The position numbers were made by a program, and so were the translations under genes. Below are positions 1 to 13,000 of a stretch of 64,000 nucleotides of DNA, one piece after another; position 1 is the first letter of the stretch, and the number at the start of each line of letters is the position of its first letter. Where the stretch lies: assembly GCA_963576735.1 (NCBI GenBank), contig OY755184.1:2418001-2482000 (forward strand), read 5' to 3'. The notes under the pieces were generated by a model. The model was not told the DNA's origin, ran no database searches, and saw only the letters and a program-made list of their open reading frames with translations. This DNA is from Bedellia somnulentella (taxonomy: Eukaryota; Arthropoda; Insecta; Lepidoptera; Bedelliidae).

Positions 1-84
1 ATAAAAATAATACGGATTGAAATGATGTCTACCAAGTTTCAAGGTGCAGATATATTTTTTACTAAGAGACTCTGTTTTCCATAC

Positions 85-200
85 ATACATACATATACTC
101 AAAGCTAAATATCCCATAACGGGGTAGCCAGAGCTTTGGAATGAGAAATTCCTCAGCCACTTTTGGAAGTTGATTCGGGAAAAGATGGTAAGATGGAAAA
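85..200 (-). mobile_element. Retroposon family A, 3' part
   Basis: It starts with ACAT repeats, then AACGGGGTAGCCAGAGCTTTGG and the CCTCAGCCACTTTTGGAAGT core. Confidence 0.7.
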
Positions 201-243
201 AGATGGAAACTCTGTTTTAATATTTTTTATAACTTATTAATCA

Positions 244-418
244 GCTGTGTAGTGTTGGCTTAGAATAGTATTACCCCATTTCTCCCGGTGGGTCTACGTA
301 AGAGGCGACTAACGGTATTGGGGCTTTTAAGGGATTTTTGGGATAGGCAGTTGGTTAGTTTCTAATCCCTTAGCACTGACTACCCTTTCTAGGGATTTAT
401 AGCCGTGCGCATATGAAT
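244..418 (+). mobile_element. Retroposon family A copy
   Basis: Sense copies begin GTGTAGTGTCGGCTTAGAAT, include GGTGGGTGTACGTAAGAGGC and TTGGAGACCCATCACCAACA, and end TTTATAGCCGTGAGTATATG plus a (GTAT)n tail. This copy lacks part of the middle. An opposite-strand fragment lies at 85-200. Confidence 0.75.
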
Positions 419-508
419 GTATTCAATTAATAAATGGAGTTCCTTACTCAGTGTGCCTCTCACTGCTCCTGGAGCGGGCAGCGCGCGCTAAGCGATGCAA
501 AGCTAGCA
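405..508 (-). other. Possible further exon of the same gene (weak)
   Basis: After the exon at 1241-1075, the next stretch that stays open in phase on this strand starts behind a TTAG at about 509. It runs through GC-rich sequence into the tail of a retroposon before a stop at about 405. A GTGAGA donor is also present inside it. Nothing recognisable is encoded and the chance of coincidence is high. Confidence 0.15.
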
Positions 509-1074
509 ACGCGCCTTCGTTAGCTTCGCCTAGCCACGGACATAGCTCTTGCAATATCTGCAATATAAATGTTGTAATGTTATAATATTTTAGCTGAAAA
601 AATGCGTTGACAATGCAACTAACTGTTTACTATACTGGTTATTTCTATTACATTATAATAGGTCAATAATATATATTTGTAGGCGTAATGGAAATAATGG
701 TTCTCGTAAACGTAGATATTCAAAATATCCTCTTTCTGACTTGCTAATGGATCTATATGAAAGAGAGTGAGCTACAACATCAGAGTTTTTTTTCCATTCT
801 TACGATATGTTACCTTACCTAAGAGGACGCTTAAAGTATTTTTTCAGCATCCATTATCCATATAACTGTACTTGAAAGACTATAAATAACTATGTCCTCT
901 TAGTGAGTTAACTAAACCTTTGCACAAAGCAAAGCCGTGAAGTGTCGGCTTAGAACGTGAACTTCATAATGTGGCTGAGAAGTTTCTAGCTCTGAAGCTC
1001 TGCCTACCCTTTTTTGGAATTTATAGCCGTGAGTATATGTATGTTCCTTTTCTTTCTATATTATATAGTCTCAC

Positions 1075-4000
1075 AGTAAACTTCCCCCGCTGCAGCAGTG
1101 CTACAGTGACGTCCCCCAGCGTGAGGTGCAGGTGGTCCGCCGGCCGGGCGAGCGCGGGCAGCGGCTGGCAGCGCGACAGCAGCCAGTCGTCCGCGGCACC
1201 CCACGGGGACTCCTCGGCGTCGGACGGCGCGGAGTCTTCCACTGGAATTTGAGCAGGTTCTATGCAGTTCTAATTTATCATTGAGAAGTTGTATAATTGT
1301 ATATGGCTATAGCAGCCAGTCGAGTCCTCGACGTCGGACGGGCCGGAGTCTTCCACTGGAATTTAGACACAAACCCACATGGCTGAGTTGGACTTAGTCA
1401 TAATGATAAAATATCCTTACAAAACGGCGATAGGCTTGCTGAGTACGTGGGTACTCTGAACACCAGGTGACAATGTCATGTGATGTTCAGGAGTATTAGT
1501 ATTCCGCGTAAACGTTTTGAGTTTGAGAATTAATTTTAGAAATAACATACATACATATGCACACGGCTATAAATCCCTTAACGGGGTAGCCAGAGCTTTG
1601 GAAAAATTCCTCAGCCACTTTTGGAAGTTGATTGGGGAAAAGATAGTAATAATAAATGTTTTTGGTGACGGGTCTCCAACCACATCGCCCAAAAGTCACT
1701 TAAAAAGCCTCTATCTATACCCTTAGTCACCTCTTACGATCACCCACGGGTAGAAATGGGGTAGTGTTATTCTAAGCCGACACTACACCGCGATTAAGAA
1801 ATAAGTGCATTATTTTAAGAATTTTGTGTATTGTGTGTTTCTTAATTTTTTTGTAAATTTATAAAATATCCTCTTAGTCTAAAAACTATGTTTTCATGAA
1901 TTATTCACAGCTACATTCCTACTAGTCCATCCATACCTGACACAGCATTCTTGACTCCATTAATGAAGTCCAGCGTCTCCAGCAAGCTGGGTCTGCTCAT
2001 CGTCTCCTTACTCCTGACGGTGGACCCAGCTGACCTTGGTCTACGCTTCATTTCCTTCACGCTTTCCATGGGCTCCGTGTACACCAAACTCTTTAAGAAA
2101 TGAAAATCATTTTTAAAGTAATTATATTAAACACTTAAGGGTGCGCACAACACGTTTAATAAAAGAACGTGTTGCAAAGTAGCGCGTCCATGCGACACGA
2201 CGGCGACGGTGCCGGTGCGTTTATTAAACGTATCTTATCTAGTACATACATACATACATATACTCACGGCTATAAACCCCTAGAAGGGGTAGCCAGAGCT
2301 AAGGAATTCAAAATTCCTTAGCCAATTTTGGAAAGCTGAGTGGAGAAAAGATGGTAAAATAAAGGTTGTTGGTGATGGGTCTCCAACCGCATCGCCCAAA
2401 AATGTCTTAAAAGCCCCAATGCCGTTAGTCGCCTCTTACGTACACCCACCGGAAGAAATGGGGTAGTGCTATTCTAAGCCGACACTACACAGCAAAATAT
2501 AATAAAAAAATATTAATATTATACACTCCCGTGTCAGAAGTCACCCCTTCTCTCCGAGATTATGTCTGTATGCCACATTCAAAAACCTTTTATGCATTCA
2601 TGTATATTAGTATAAGTTATAATGTAGATATGTTACTTGAATAAATTATATTTGATAATTATTATTATCAGTTATTTCGGATTATTCATCCATACAGTTT
2701 TTAGTAATCATAATCATACAGTAATAAAAATTACCTTCAGCGTGTAATATTTCTGTTTCATAACGATGGGATCCTGATTACTCAGCGATATTTCAGGAAA
2801 CCCATACGTAGTCATTGGTCTCCTCTTCAGCCTTCTCCGCACCATCTTGGGCTGGTCAAGCTCGAGTTGGGCCGGTATTATATCTGGCTTGGTGCTGTTC
2901 CTCCAGTAGTTGCCAGTTTTTATATTTGCTAGTATTTCATCCGTACTTCCGTGGCGAGTTATCACGTGGTTTCTTGATCTGGAATTATTTTAACTAGATT
3001 AAAGTAATGTTAATTTTAAAGTTTATTTGCTGTGTAGTGTCGGCTTAGAATAGCACTACCCCATTTCTTCCGGTGGGTGTACGTAAGAGGCGACTAACGG
3101 TATTGGGGGCTTTTGAGGGATTTTTGGGCGATGCGGTTGGAGACCCATCACTAACAACCTTTATTTTACCATCTTTTACCCCCACAACTTTCCAGAAGTG
3201 GCTGAAGAATTTCTAATTCCTTAGCTCTGGCTACCCCTTCTGGGGATTTATAGCCGTGAGTATATGTATGTATGTTAATTTTAAAGCTTTCTCTAACTGG
3301 AGAGATATGCCGTGAAGATACAAAATGGCGATCGACGATATCTGCGTACCTAAATGAGAACTAATGGCATGCGTATACGTATGATTGTTTGTATGTACAC
3401 TAATTTCACGTGAAGTTCAGAAATATTAGAACCTTTGCTACCCCTTCGGGTTATGCGGCATGAATATAATAATATACGGAACGTTTGAGTTTAGAATTAA
3501 AGGAATGTTCGTCATGAGTTGCCAACACATTGAAATATGAATGCCCTTCCATGTCTTTTACTAAGGTTGCCGGGGAATACAAAACAAAAATATTTTTATT
3601 TTACAGAGTAAGAATAAGGTACATAATAGGGAAATAGAACATGGAAAACTAAGGCGACAACACACTTTAATAACCATTTACATCCTTTGCCGCCTAGTAC
3701 GACACCCACCATCACACCACCACATAGAAAAACTAACCAACTTTTACAATTAAGTATAAAATTTACCTCATTATATGTCAGTGGAAAAACTTCTACAATG
3801 TCATTAAGCATTTAATTATAGTCGGAAACCTATTTAATTATCAGAAGGTTCAACCTAAATTTAATCAATATCCAACAATCAATCTTAAGTCCCAGATGTG
3901 ATACTCTACTATACTAATATATTAAATTAGCAATTTACTCTTGTCTATTCTAATTAAGTTAGACATAACCTAATATTCTAATTTTAGGTTCATTAATATT

Positions 4001-7000
4001 AGCGCCATATTAACTATTGGTAAAACCTTTTATGAATTAAAATTAGGCAGGCTGTTCTTAATAGTTACTACAACATACATATATACTGACGGCTTTAAAT
4101 CCCTAGAAGGAGTAGCCAGAGCTTCGGAATCGGAATGAGACATTCCTCAGCCACTTTTGGAAATTTTTTGGGATAAGATTGTAAAACGAAGGTTTTTGCA
4201 GCTGCGTCTCCAACCGCATCGCCCAAAAATCACTTAGAAAGCCCCGATACCCTTAGCCGCCTCTTACGAACACCCACAGAAAGATATAGGGTAGTGCTAT
4301 TCTAAACCAACACTATGCAGCTAATTTAATTATTAATTATAAGTTAGTAGTATCAATAAATATTAAAACAGTGTTCATACCTTTCTTCCCCAATAAGTGC
4401 CGCGTAGAAGGCAGTCAGCACGCATCTCCTGGCCAGCCTGAGTTTGGCCTCAGCCTTGTCCCTCCTCGTCAGGGTCAGGGCGCGAGAGGAGTGCTCCCTC
4501 CCTGGTGAGAGTTTCACCAGGTACGAAATACCCATACCATCGCCCGTGGGGAACACTATGCGGAGATCTGGAATGTACCGGTTTCTTTATCATGCAGTTC
4601 ATACCGTCCGAAGTATTAAGTTTCACAGTAACGAAAAGTACGGTGAGTCGTTAGTTAGTTTCAGACTATGGTTTTACTATCGGGCATATTTTCCAGGGTA
4701 GGCTCGAGCCGGGTTGGTATACAATTGGGTATCATGTCATTCATTGTGTCATATTTTTATAAATTGGCAACACCGACAGCGTACCGTCACCTGTCAATTT
4801 ATGTCAATGTCAAGATGAGTGTTATGAATTGGGAGAGATTGATTCCTAGTGTGGACGCTCGGGAGAGCAACTTGTGATCAATGCATCAAATAATGTACAT
4901 TCAATAGTAATTTAAGTTAGTAAAGTTATTATATCATTTAATAGTCGTTTTCTTCAAAAATGCTTAAGTGTTTAAAAAATGAACGACAAAATACTACATG
5001 GAAAAGAAGGCTGCAGTTACAGTGTAGGTTGATGACATATTTAGCTAACTTACTTACTACATACTTAAATATTATTATTTTTTGATACTATAAGGTTTCG
5101 GATGAGAGGACCAAACCAAAATAGAATAAACAGAAGTCTTAACCCACCAGCCACATCACATATGATTTTTTAACTGGCTTGAAATTTGAAATAATATCCG
5201 TAACACATGACACTTTTTTAAAGTTTTGAATTTGTTATCTGACTTGTTTGAAATAACATCCGTAACACGTATTACTTAGTTTTCAGTGCAGTCGAAATTT
5301 AAATTATAGTGAGAAAATCAACGAAACATCAGAAAACAAGATGATTTTATATAATAAAACTTTTCCACAACCCTCCTTTGAATTCCACAGCCTCTACATT
5401 TTTGCAGTAAATTCGAAACTCAAAATTTGAAATTGGAACGCGGCCACGTGTAGCGCCACGTACTTTCACAATCAAAAAGTTTTTGCCGCCATTTCGACGT
5501 GGTTCCATCCAACTTGATTAATTTAAGTTTCCAAGTTATGCTTTGTGTTTCTTTAGTTGTTGTACTTTTGGCGATTCCATTAATTTATTCGGATGAAGTT
5601 TGGTGGTTTAATATTTTGTATTATTTATATGTCGCAGCCAACTGGATAAATCAACCAGCTGACAAAGCAGCTCTAGTAAAGGGCTAAACTTCAGTCAGCC
5701 ATTTTGTTGAACACAACGTCCAACCACTTGGCTGAACGTTATATCGCCGTCTGGTTATCTAGGGTGACTATAAGATTTTATGCAGCATGAAAATAGAACC
5801 AAGTAACTTAAAATAATCAGTATTTAATTTAAAAAAATATACAAAGAGTGCGCTATTAAAATATGGGTAGGTATTTAAATAAGCATCTAAAAATAAATTC
5901 GCATCAAACTTTAATAAAATAATTCTTCTTAGGTACTTCTTATGGCAGCAAAACCTAAATTATATAAATTTAATACAATATTAACAATTAAATGGCACAA
6001 AGTCTTGGCACACTAGCTAAAAGTACTGGCATACCGCACAAGTTAAACTTGGCTCAATATTTATTAAGTTCTCAATCGCAATACATGTAACTTCAATATT
6101 ATTATCATTTAAGATTTCAGTTTCATTCTGTATGATTTTTAAACCACATAGCTCTGATTCAGAATATAGGCCAGAATTTGTTTTAACTTTACTAACAACA
6201 GAAACATGTGTATAAGTAGGCTAGGCCCTAGGTATAATACGCATCATGGGATCATTGGGGGATTTCATTTTAATATTAAATGCTCTTCATTCCCAATTAC
6301 CATAACATCATACTTGTGCGTTCAATAATATTCCATTGTAGTCGTTTTTGGTGTCATTCATGGTCACCCTAGCATTTTGTACATAGTTTATTACCTCCAA
6401 AACTTTCCAAATTGTCGCAAAAACTGCTATTATCAGCTAGGGCTGGTGTATTTATTGAAATTTCAACGATATAACACTTATTAAGCAGTTATTCTATTAA
6501 TTTTAACAGAAAAATAATGTAAAGTGAAACTTGATAAATTAAATTAATAAATTCAAATCACCCGCCTGACTTAACGTCAGCCCAAACCAACGGGCTAACT
6601 ATTCAATCAGCCGGGTGATTGGACGTTCAGTGACGACAATTCATTATACAAGTGGGCTAGCGTTTTAACTAGGAGCCGGCGTTTAATTAAGCGGCTAGCT
6701 GCTTAATGAGCTGGCTGATTTAACCATTTGGCTGCGACACATATATATTTATTGCTGTTTTATCGAAGAAGAATATAGCCGTAAAAGTAATAAGATGGTT
6801 GTTGATGGGTTTTTCCTCATTGCCCATTTTTTTCTTTTTACTGTAAATTAGTATGCCCCGAAAAGAAACTTGTTACAAATGCGAAGTCTAGAAGTAGTAA
6901 TTACATATATAATCACGGTTGTAAATCCCTAGAAGGAGTAGCCAGAGCTAAGGAATTAGAAATTCCTCAGCCACTTTTGGAAAATAGTGGGGAAAAGATG

Positions 7001-10000
7001 GTAAAAATAAAGGTTGTTGGTGATGGGTCTCCAACCGCATCGCCCAAAAATCCCTTAAAAGCCCCAATACCGTAAGTCGCCTCTTACGTACACCCACCGG
7101 AAGAAATGGGGTAGTGCTATTCTAAGCCGACACTACACAGCATAAGTGGTAATTAGGCTTCGTTATGCATGAAAATCTCATGTGGGATGGACAAAAGTCA
7201 ACAATCTCTTGTCACTTGATACCATAGCTCAGTTGGCCGAGCGACGGGGGCGTATACCCGGATGTCGTGGGTTCGAGTCCCGCTGGTGTTAAAATTTTTT
7301 ATTTGCTTAATTGTCCAGAAGTGGTATTTAAAGTAAGTAAATATTGGAAAGTATGCTAGTTTAAGAGAAAGGTTCAAAACATTGACTTATCCTCGTCTTT
7401 AATTACAACTGTTGAACGGCCCGATTACACACTCACTTCATTGTTTGTGGGTTATATACATACATACATATACTCACGGCTATAAATCCCTAGAAGGGGT
7501 AGCTAGAGCTAAGGAATCAGAAATTCCTCAGCCACTTTTGGAAGTTGCGCGGGGAAAAGATGGTAAAGTAAAGGTTGTTGGTGATGGGTCTCCAACCGCA
7601 TCGCTCAAAAATCCCTTAAAAAGCCCCAATACCGTTAGTCGCCTCTTACGTACACCCACCGGAAGAAATTGGGTAGTGCTATTTTAAGCCGACACTACAC
7701 AGCATTACCACATTGTTACACTACATTGTGGGTTATATGTTAGAATAAAACCAACTTGTATGGATTTCATTGCATGGGTTCTAAGTTAAACATGGAAATG
7801 GAAGTACACTCAAGTATGGGAATGTCTTCGTGCACATATTGTTGCTTAGTTGTTCAAATAGTTATTTGTACGATATGCTTATTTGAGCTTCGCGTTGAGT
7901 ATACATTTCTGTTGTTTATTACTAAAATAATATAATTTTTTTTTCATAAAATAAGGTTATAAAATAAAAAAATAAAAATCTAAAGCAAAATCATGGCTTA
8001 GCAACTAACTTGATGATTTTTTAATAATATGCAATACACATTTAAGTTACATGCAAGACTAAGATTCGCGGGACAGAACCCGCCATGTCGCAGTCTTGAT
8101 GTGAGTCGGCTAAGGAGTGGAGTACTGACGTCATCAAAATGGTAATATCCATGATCTATTCTAACGCGTCCTGCCAAAAATGGTTATGAAATCTACGACT
8201 TTACGGCTCTAGATATTATTATTTTTAAGAATAAATTCGCATGTTTGATTGAAAATTGATGCCTATTTGGTGCAATCCTTTACTAAACTCTACTTCTAGA
8301 TATAAATCCCGATTCTTTTTTCTGTCAAAAAAACGTTTTTTGTCTTCGTTACTAAATATTTGATTGAAAATTTATTAAACAGGGATGCTTGCTAAACATA
8401 AAGTGATGATACGACTTCATTAAACATTGCAATATAATTTATATCTGAAACTATAACTCACCTACATGCTTGAATCGATCTATAAAATCCACCATGACTT
8501 TCGCCCACGACAGTTTCTTAGCCGCTCCAAGAAGACCCAAACACGGCTCCACATGCCCATCATGGACACCAGCGCAATATTCTCGCAAACCCTCATACTC
8601 CTTCACACACTTTTTGCTATCAAAATCCTCCAAAAACCAGGAATTTTCCAGAGAACTTAAATACAAACTATCAAGATACGACTTCAATACTGGTCCAAGA
8701 TATTTTTTATCATCCTTAGCTCCTTTATATAACCAGTTCAGAACTTGTTTCATTACATTTAGATTTTCATTCAAGTTTTCTTTTCGAAGATCAGTATCTC
8801 GTCTTACCGCATCAATAAGACACGCTGATGAAGCGTCATAATAGTCTTTCAACTTGTACCATTTTTTACTTCTATAAGTCGCAATGTCATATTCTCCTAC
8901 GTTTCTGGGTTGAGGGAAGTTTTGCTGCAAATAGAGGTCTCTGGCCTGATCCAGCATGATTGCTAGTATGTGGATTAGGTCTTCTAATGGTTCTGGTTCC
9001 AATGCTGTTGCATTGATGAGGTTAGCGCGGAATGTGCTATGGTTGTCCTATAAAAAGGAAAATATTTAAGTATGTATTGACGTCTGGAAAACATTAGAAG
9101 TTGATAAGAAAAGGCTAAGAAATCCTAAAATAAACTGCAATAAAAACAAATTTAGAATATTTACACAAGATAACTTAGAAAGAGTTTGAGCTGCTAAATA
9201 AGAAAATAAGGCTGTTAATAAAAATAGCAACTAAGAAAATAAAAAAAAAGAATATAATATATACAAAGGTCTTACAAAATGACCATCGAAAGTTCTTTTT
9301 GCCAACTAATATAACAAAATAATAACATGTACGTACGTGTAACACTTACATAAATAATCCTGGATTTGCACTTAAGCAGCTCGGTAGCCAACCTCCACAA
9401 ATATTTTAGTTGTCTCCGACTGTAGCTTGGCGCTGTGGTGGTTGTCTTACTTTCCTTCACCAAGTTCTCCCAACGATGAAGAAGTGCCATCTCCAGGGAT
9501 TCTGATACTGACATCGGCTGTATGTCCGCTAGAAAAAATAATTTTACGTTAGAGACGTAAGCAAATGCAATACATAACATAACATAACATAAACGTTCAC
9601 GCCGAATATCCCCGAAGGGGTTGGCAGAGGTACTAATACTTCTGAACATCACGTGACTTTGTCACCTGGTGTTCAGAGTACCCACGTTTTGCATGGACAG
9701 TGTACTCACATGATAGGGGGCAGGCCTATCGCCGTTTTGTACGAATACACTGTCACAACTCAGCCATGTGGGTTTCCTCACGATGTTTTCCCTCACCGTT
9801 AACAACCATGATAAATTAACCACACATATGTCTTTAGAAAAGACAAATTGGTGTAGGCCCGACCCAGGATTTGAACACTAGTTGTTTGCACGATAACCGA
9901 GTGTTCTACCCACTGGGCTATCACGGTTCACCCAAAATGATGTCTAATTGGAATAGCACAATACCATTTCTTCCCGCGGGTGTAGTAAAAAGTGACTTAT

Positions 10001-13000
10001 GGTATTGGACTTATATAAGTTTTGGGCGATTCCGTTTTCTTCACTAGCAACCTGTATTTGAAACCTCCATCCCTCAACTTGCAAAAGTGTCAAAATATTT
10101 CTAATTCTGAAGCTGTGGCTACCTCAGTGTATGTATGTAAAAGGTGACAGTTGCATTGTAGTCGTATCGCATTGAACCTTTGAATTTTAACGTCAAGTAA
10201 CATTGGGTAAAAATGAGCTGACACAAATACGAGCCCACTTACAAGTTCCACAAATATGAACACGTACAAAATTTAAACTGAGGGCCTATGTTTTTTTTGA
10301 CATATATACATACATATATTGTTTTGTAGGCCGGCACGCTTAGAATAGCGGTACCCCATTTCTTCCGGTGGGTGTAAGTAAGAGGCGACTAACGGTATTG
10401 GGGCTTTTAAGTGATTTTTGGGCGATGCGGTTGAAGACCCATCACCAAAAACCTTTATTTCACCATCTTTTCCCCACGCAACTTCCAAAAGTGACTGAGG
10501 AATTTCTAATTCCCTAGCTCGGGCAACCCCTTTATGTGATTTATAGCCGTGAGGATATGTATGTATGTATGTATATATTCACGGCTACAATTCCCCTGAA
10601 GGGGTAGCCAGAGCTAGGGAATTATAAGGTCCTCAGCCACTTTTGTAAGCTGCGTTACCACCAACATTCCAAGACCCAATACCTCTGCTACTATCAGCAT
10701 GAAGATACTGCAAGAAATGCTCCAAGCACTCCCCGTCGCTGTTCCATTCCGCATTCAAAGCCCGCACGCCGCGCCGCGTCATGGCAGAAGTTTTCTATCT
10801 GGTCTAGAAACGTTTTACGAGGGCGCCCCCTACTAACAATACCATCCACGTTGGCTCTATATATCCCTTTCGCTACTTTATTTTCATCCATCCTCTCTAT
10901 GTGCCCATACCACCTTAACTTCTCAGAGGAACACCGCTAAAAAGTTTAAAATAGCATTTCCGCTAAAATAATTCATCGATCCCGGTGGCTACAATACAGC
11001 ATGCAAAACAAGTCTTTATAAGTATCACAAATAACTTTTTAAGTGGCGCGCTCCGACAGAGGCGCCCGGGCGCCTCTCAACCGTTGACGGACTTTCATAA
11101 TTATAAGAAGACGCGCCCGGGCGCCTCTCAACCGCTGAAGGGTTAACATTCCAAGACCCAATACCTCTGCTACTATCAGCATGCAGATGTTGCAAGAAAT
11201 GCTTCAAGCACTCCCCGTCGCTCGTCCAGTCTGCCTCTGAAGCCCGCACCCCGCGACGCGTCACGGCGGAGCGGGGCAGCTCGAACACGTACCCGGACGG
11301 AGTGCGGCGGAAACACGTGGAAATTAACCTGAAATTTAATGGATTTTTAAGTTTTTTGTTTATAACTTTTCATTATGAACATTATTCAAGAATAATAAAT
11401 GAAAAAAGAAACAATTTACATTACTAAAATTAAAATAATTAGAATATTTTGTTCATGAAAACATCATGTGGGGTCATTACGAACTAGAGTGGATTGACCC
11501 AGCTTTGCACGGGTAGCGTATTTTTAAAAATATCCGAGGCTTCTGAAACCACTGTTCGTCCTTTGTGAAATTAAGCATAATGATTACAACTTAAAGCACA
11601 CCCGCATAGTGAAGCTTTGGGATTGTGAAAGCGCTTTTATCAACGGTTCAGTATCTCTAAAAATAAGCCCTTGCAATCGAACAATCAGAGTTACAAACAT
11701 TGCATACATCACAGCTATTTTAATCCCGCGCAACTGTTACACAATAATAATCCTTTTAGCATGATTCAGTATTCACGTGCGACGACACGTTATAATATAC
11801 TTTTCAGCAGATTAGTGAAGGGAAATTTTGGGAAAATAGGAGAAGTTACTCCATTTTTAAGCTTCCGTCGCAAGTACAGCCTTAATGGTTAAAGTTACAT
11901 AGAAATCATGTATGACGGAAATATTCCACATAAAATTGACAAAAAAATATCCCTCAACAGCAAATGTCTATCTTTTATGGTCTACTTACAAAAACACGTG
12001 TAACTGCTGACAGCTTAGCAGTTCGAAGCATTTTGATTATATTTGCTTACTCTTACGTTTATAATACTCTTCTTATTTGAAAAAGTTTATATTATTACCT
12101 ATTTAATAAAAAAAGAATCATAGAAATCGGTATAGAAACACCAAACTTATACATGAAATAAGCCATCGCGCCGTCTTTACTAAATTAAAATGTATCTCTG
12201 AATAAATACTACAAAAGGAATATTCAAGAAATTCATCGCTCTCACAGTACGGGATCGTTCACAAAATACCTAATCGTTACAGTGTTATAAGTTAAATATT
12301 CTTCTGGCTATTATAATATAAAAGGGCAGACAGAAAGCAAAATAAACGATCCGTTGTGGCAGTAGAATCAGGAAATATATGTAAACATGGGATCGATTGT
12401 AATGGGTTGCTAAATAGCTCATTACGTAGCTTTTATTGCACTTTACGTGGGCATGCAAAGCAGCTTATTACCATCCTGTTACTTTTTATTTACCAAAACG
12501 CACAAGAATTCAGTAGTATTGAAAAGTGTAACTATTTGCATTAAGTAGATATATTATCAATTTGTGCACAATTATTTAGCATATTTTATTATTTTTATTA
12601 ATGTAATGTAATTGCTCATGGCAACCATTGTACACATGAGCGAGTATAAGAAAACCGCTGTGATTTATGACGCTATTTCATTTAAGGGACTTTCCAAAAC
12701 TTATTATATGTTCATTTAGGTACAAAAGTTTATTAAATTGTAGAACGGCCTTCTACTGTAATCATCCATTCGAGTTTGTATATTTATTTATGTTTAATTT
12801 ATTTATTTATTTATTTATTTATTTACATAAGGAAAACAAACAGCTGTGATACTTAAAATTAGGATACACTTTTAACACACATTAGCCTAATAGTTTTCAC
12901 CAATAAAATATGAAACCTTAGTCCTTCTCAAATTTCTAGGTATTAATTGTAAATGTAAAAATATATATATATACCAATAAAATAAACATAAACATACTCA

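Noticed and set aside
1021..1242. Independent small gene starting at 1242
   Set aside because: The codon there is GTG at a splice acceptor, and the sequence joins in phase to the exon ending at 1937.
1911..2090. Last exon of the Mab-21-like gene ending at the TAG at 1911
   Set aside because: A good donor (GTATGG) at 1936 joins in phase to the GC-rich exon at 1241-1075. The longer gene is preferred, with the stop kept only as an alternative.
5499..5687. Small membrane protein gene
   Set aside because: The 62-codon frame runs into the inverted-end element at 5630 and has no conserved motif.
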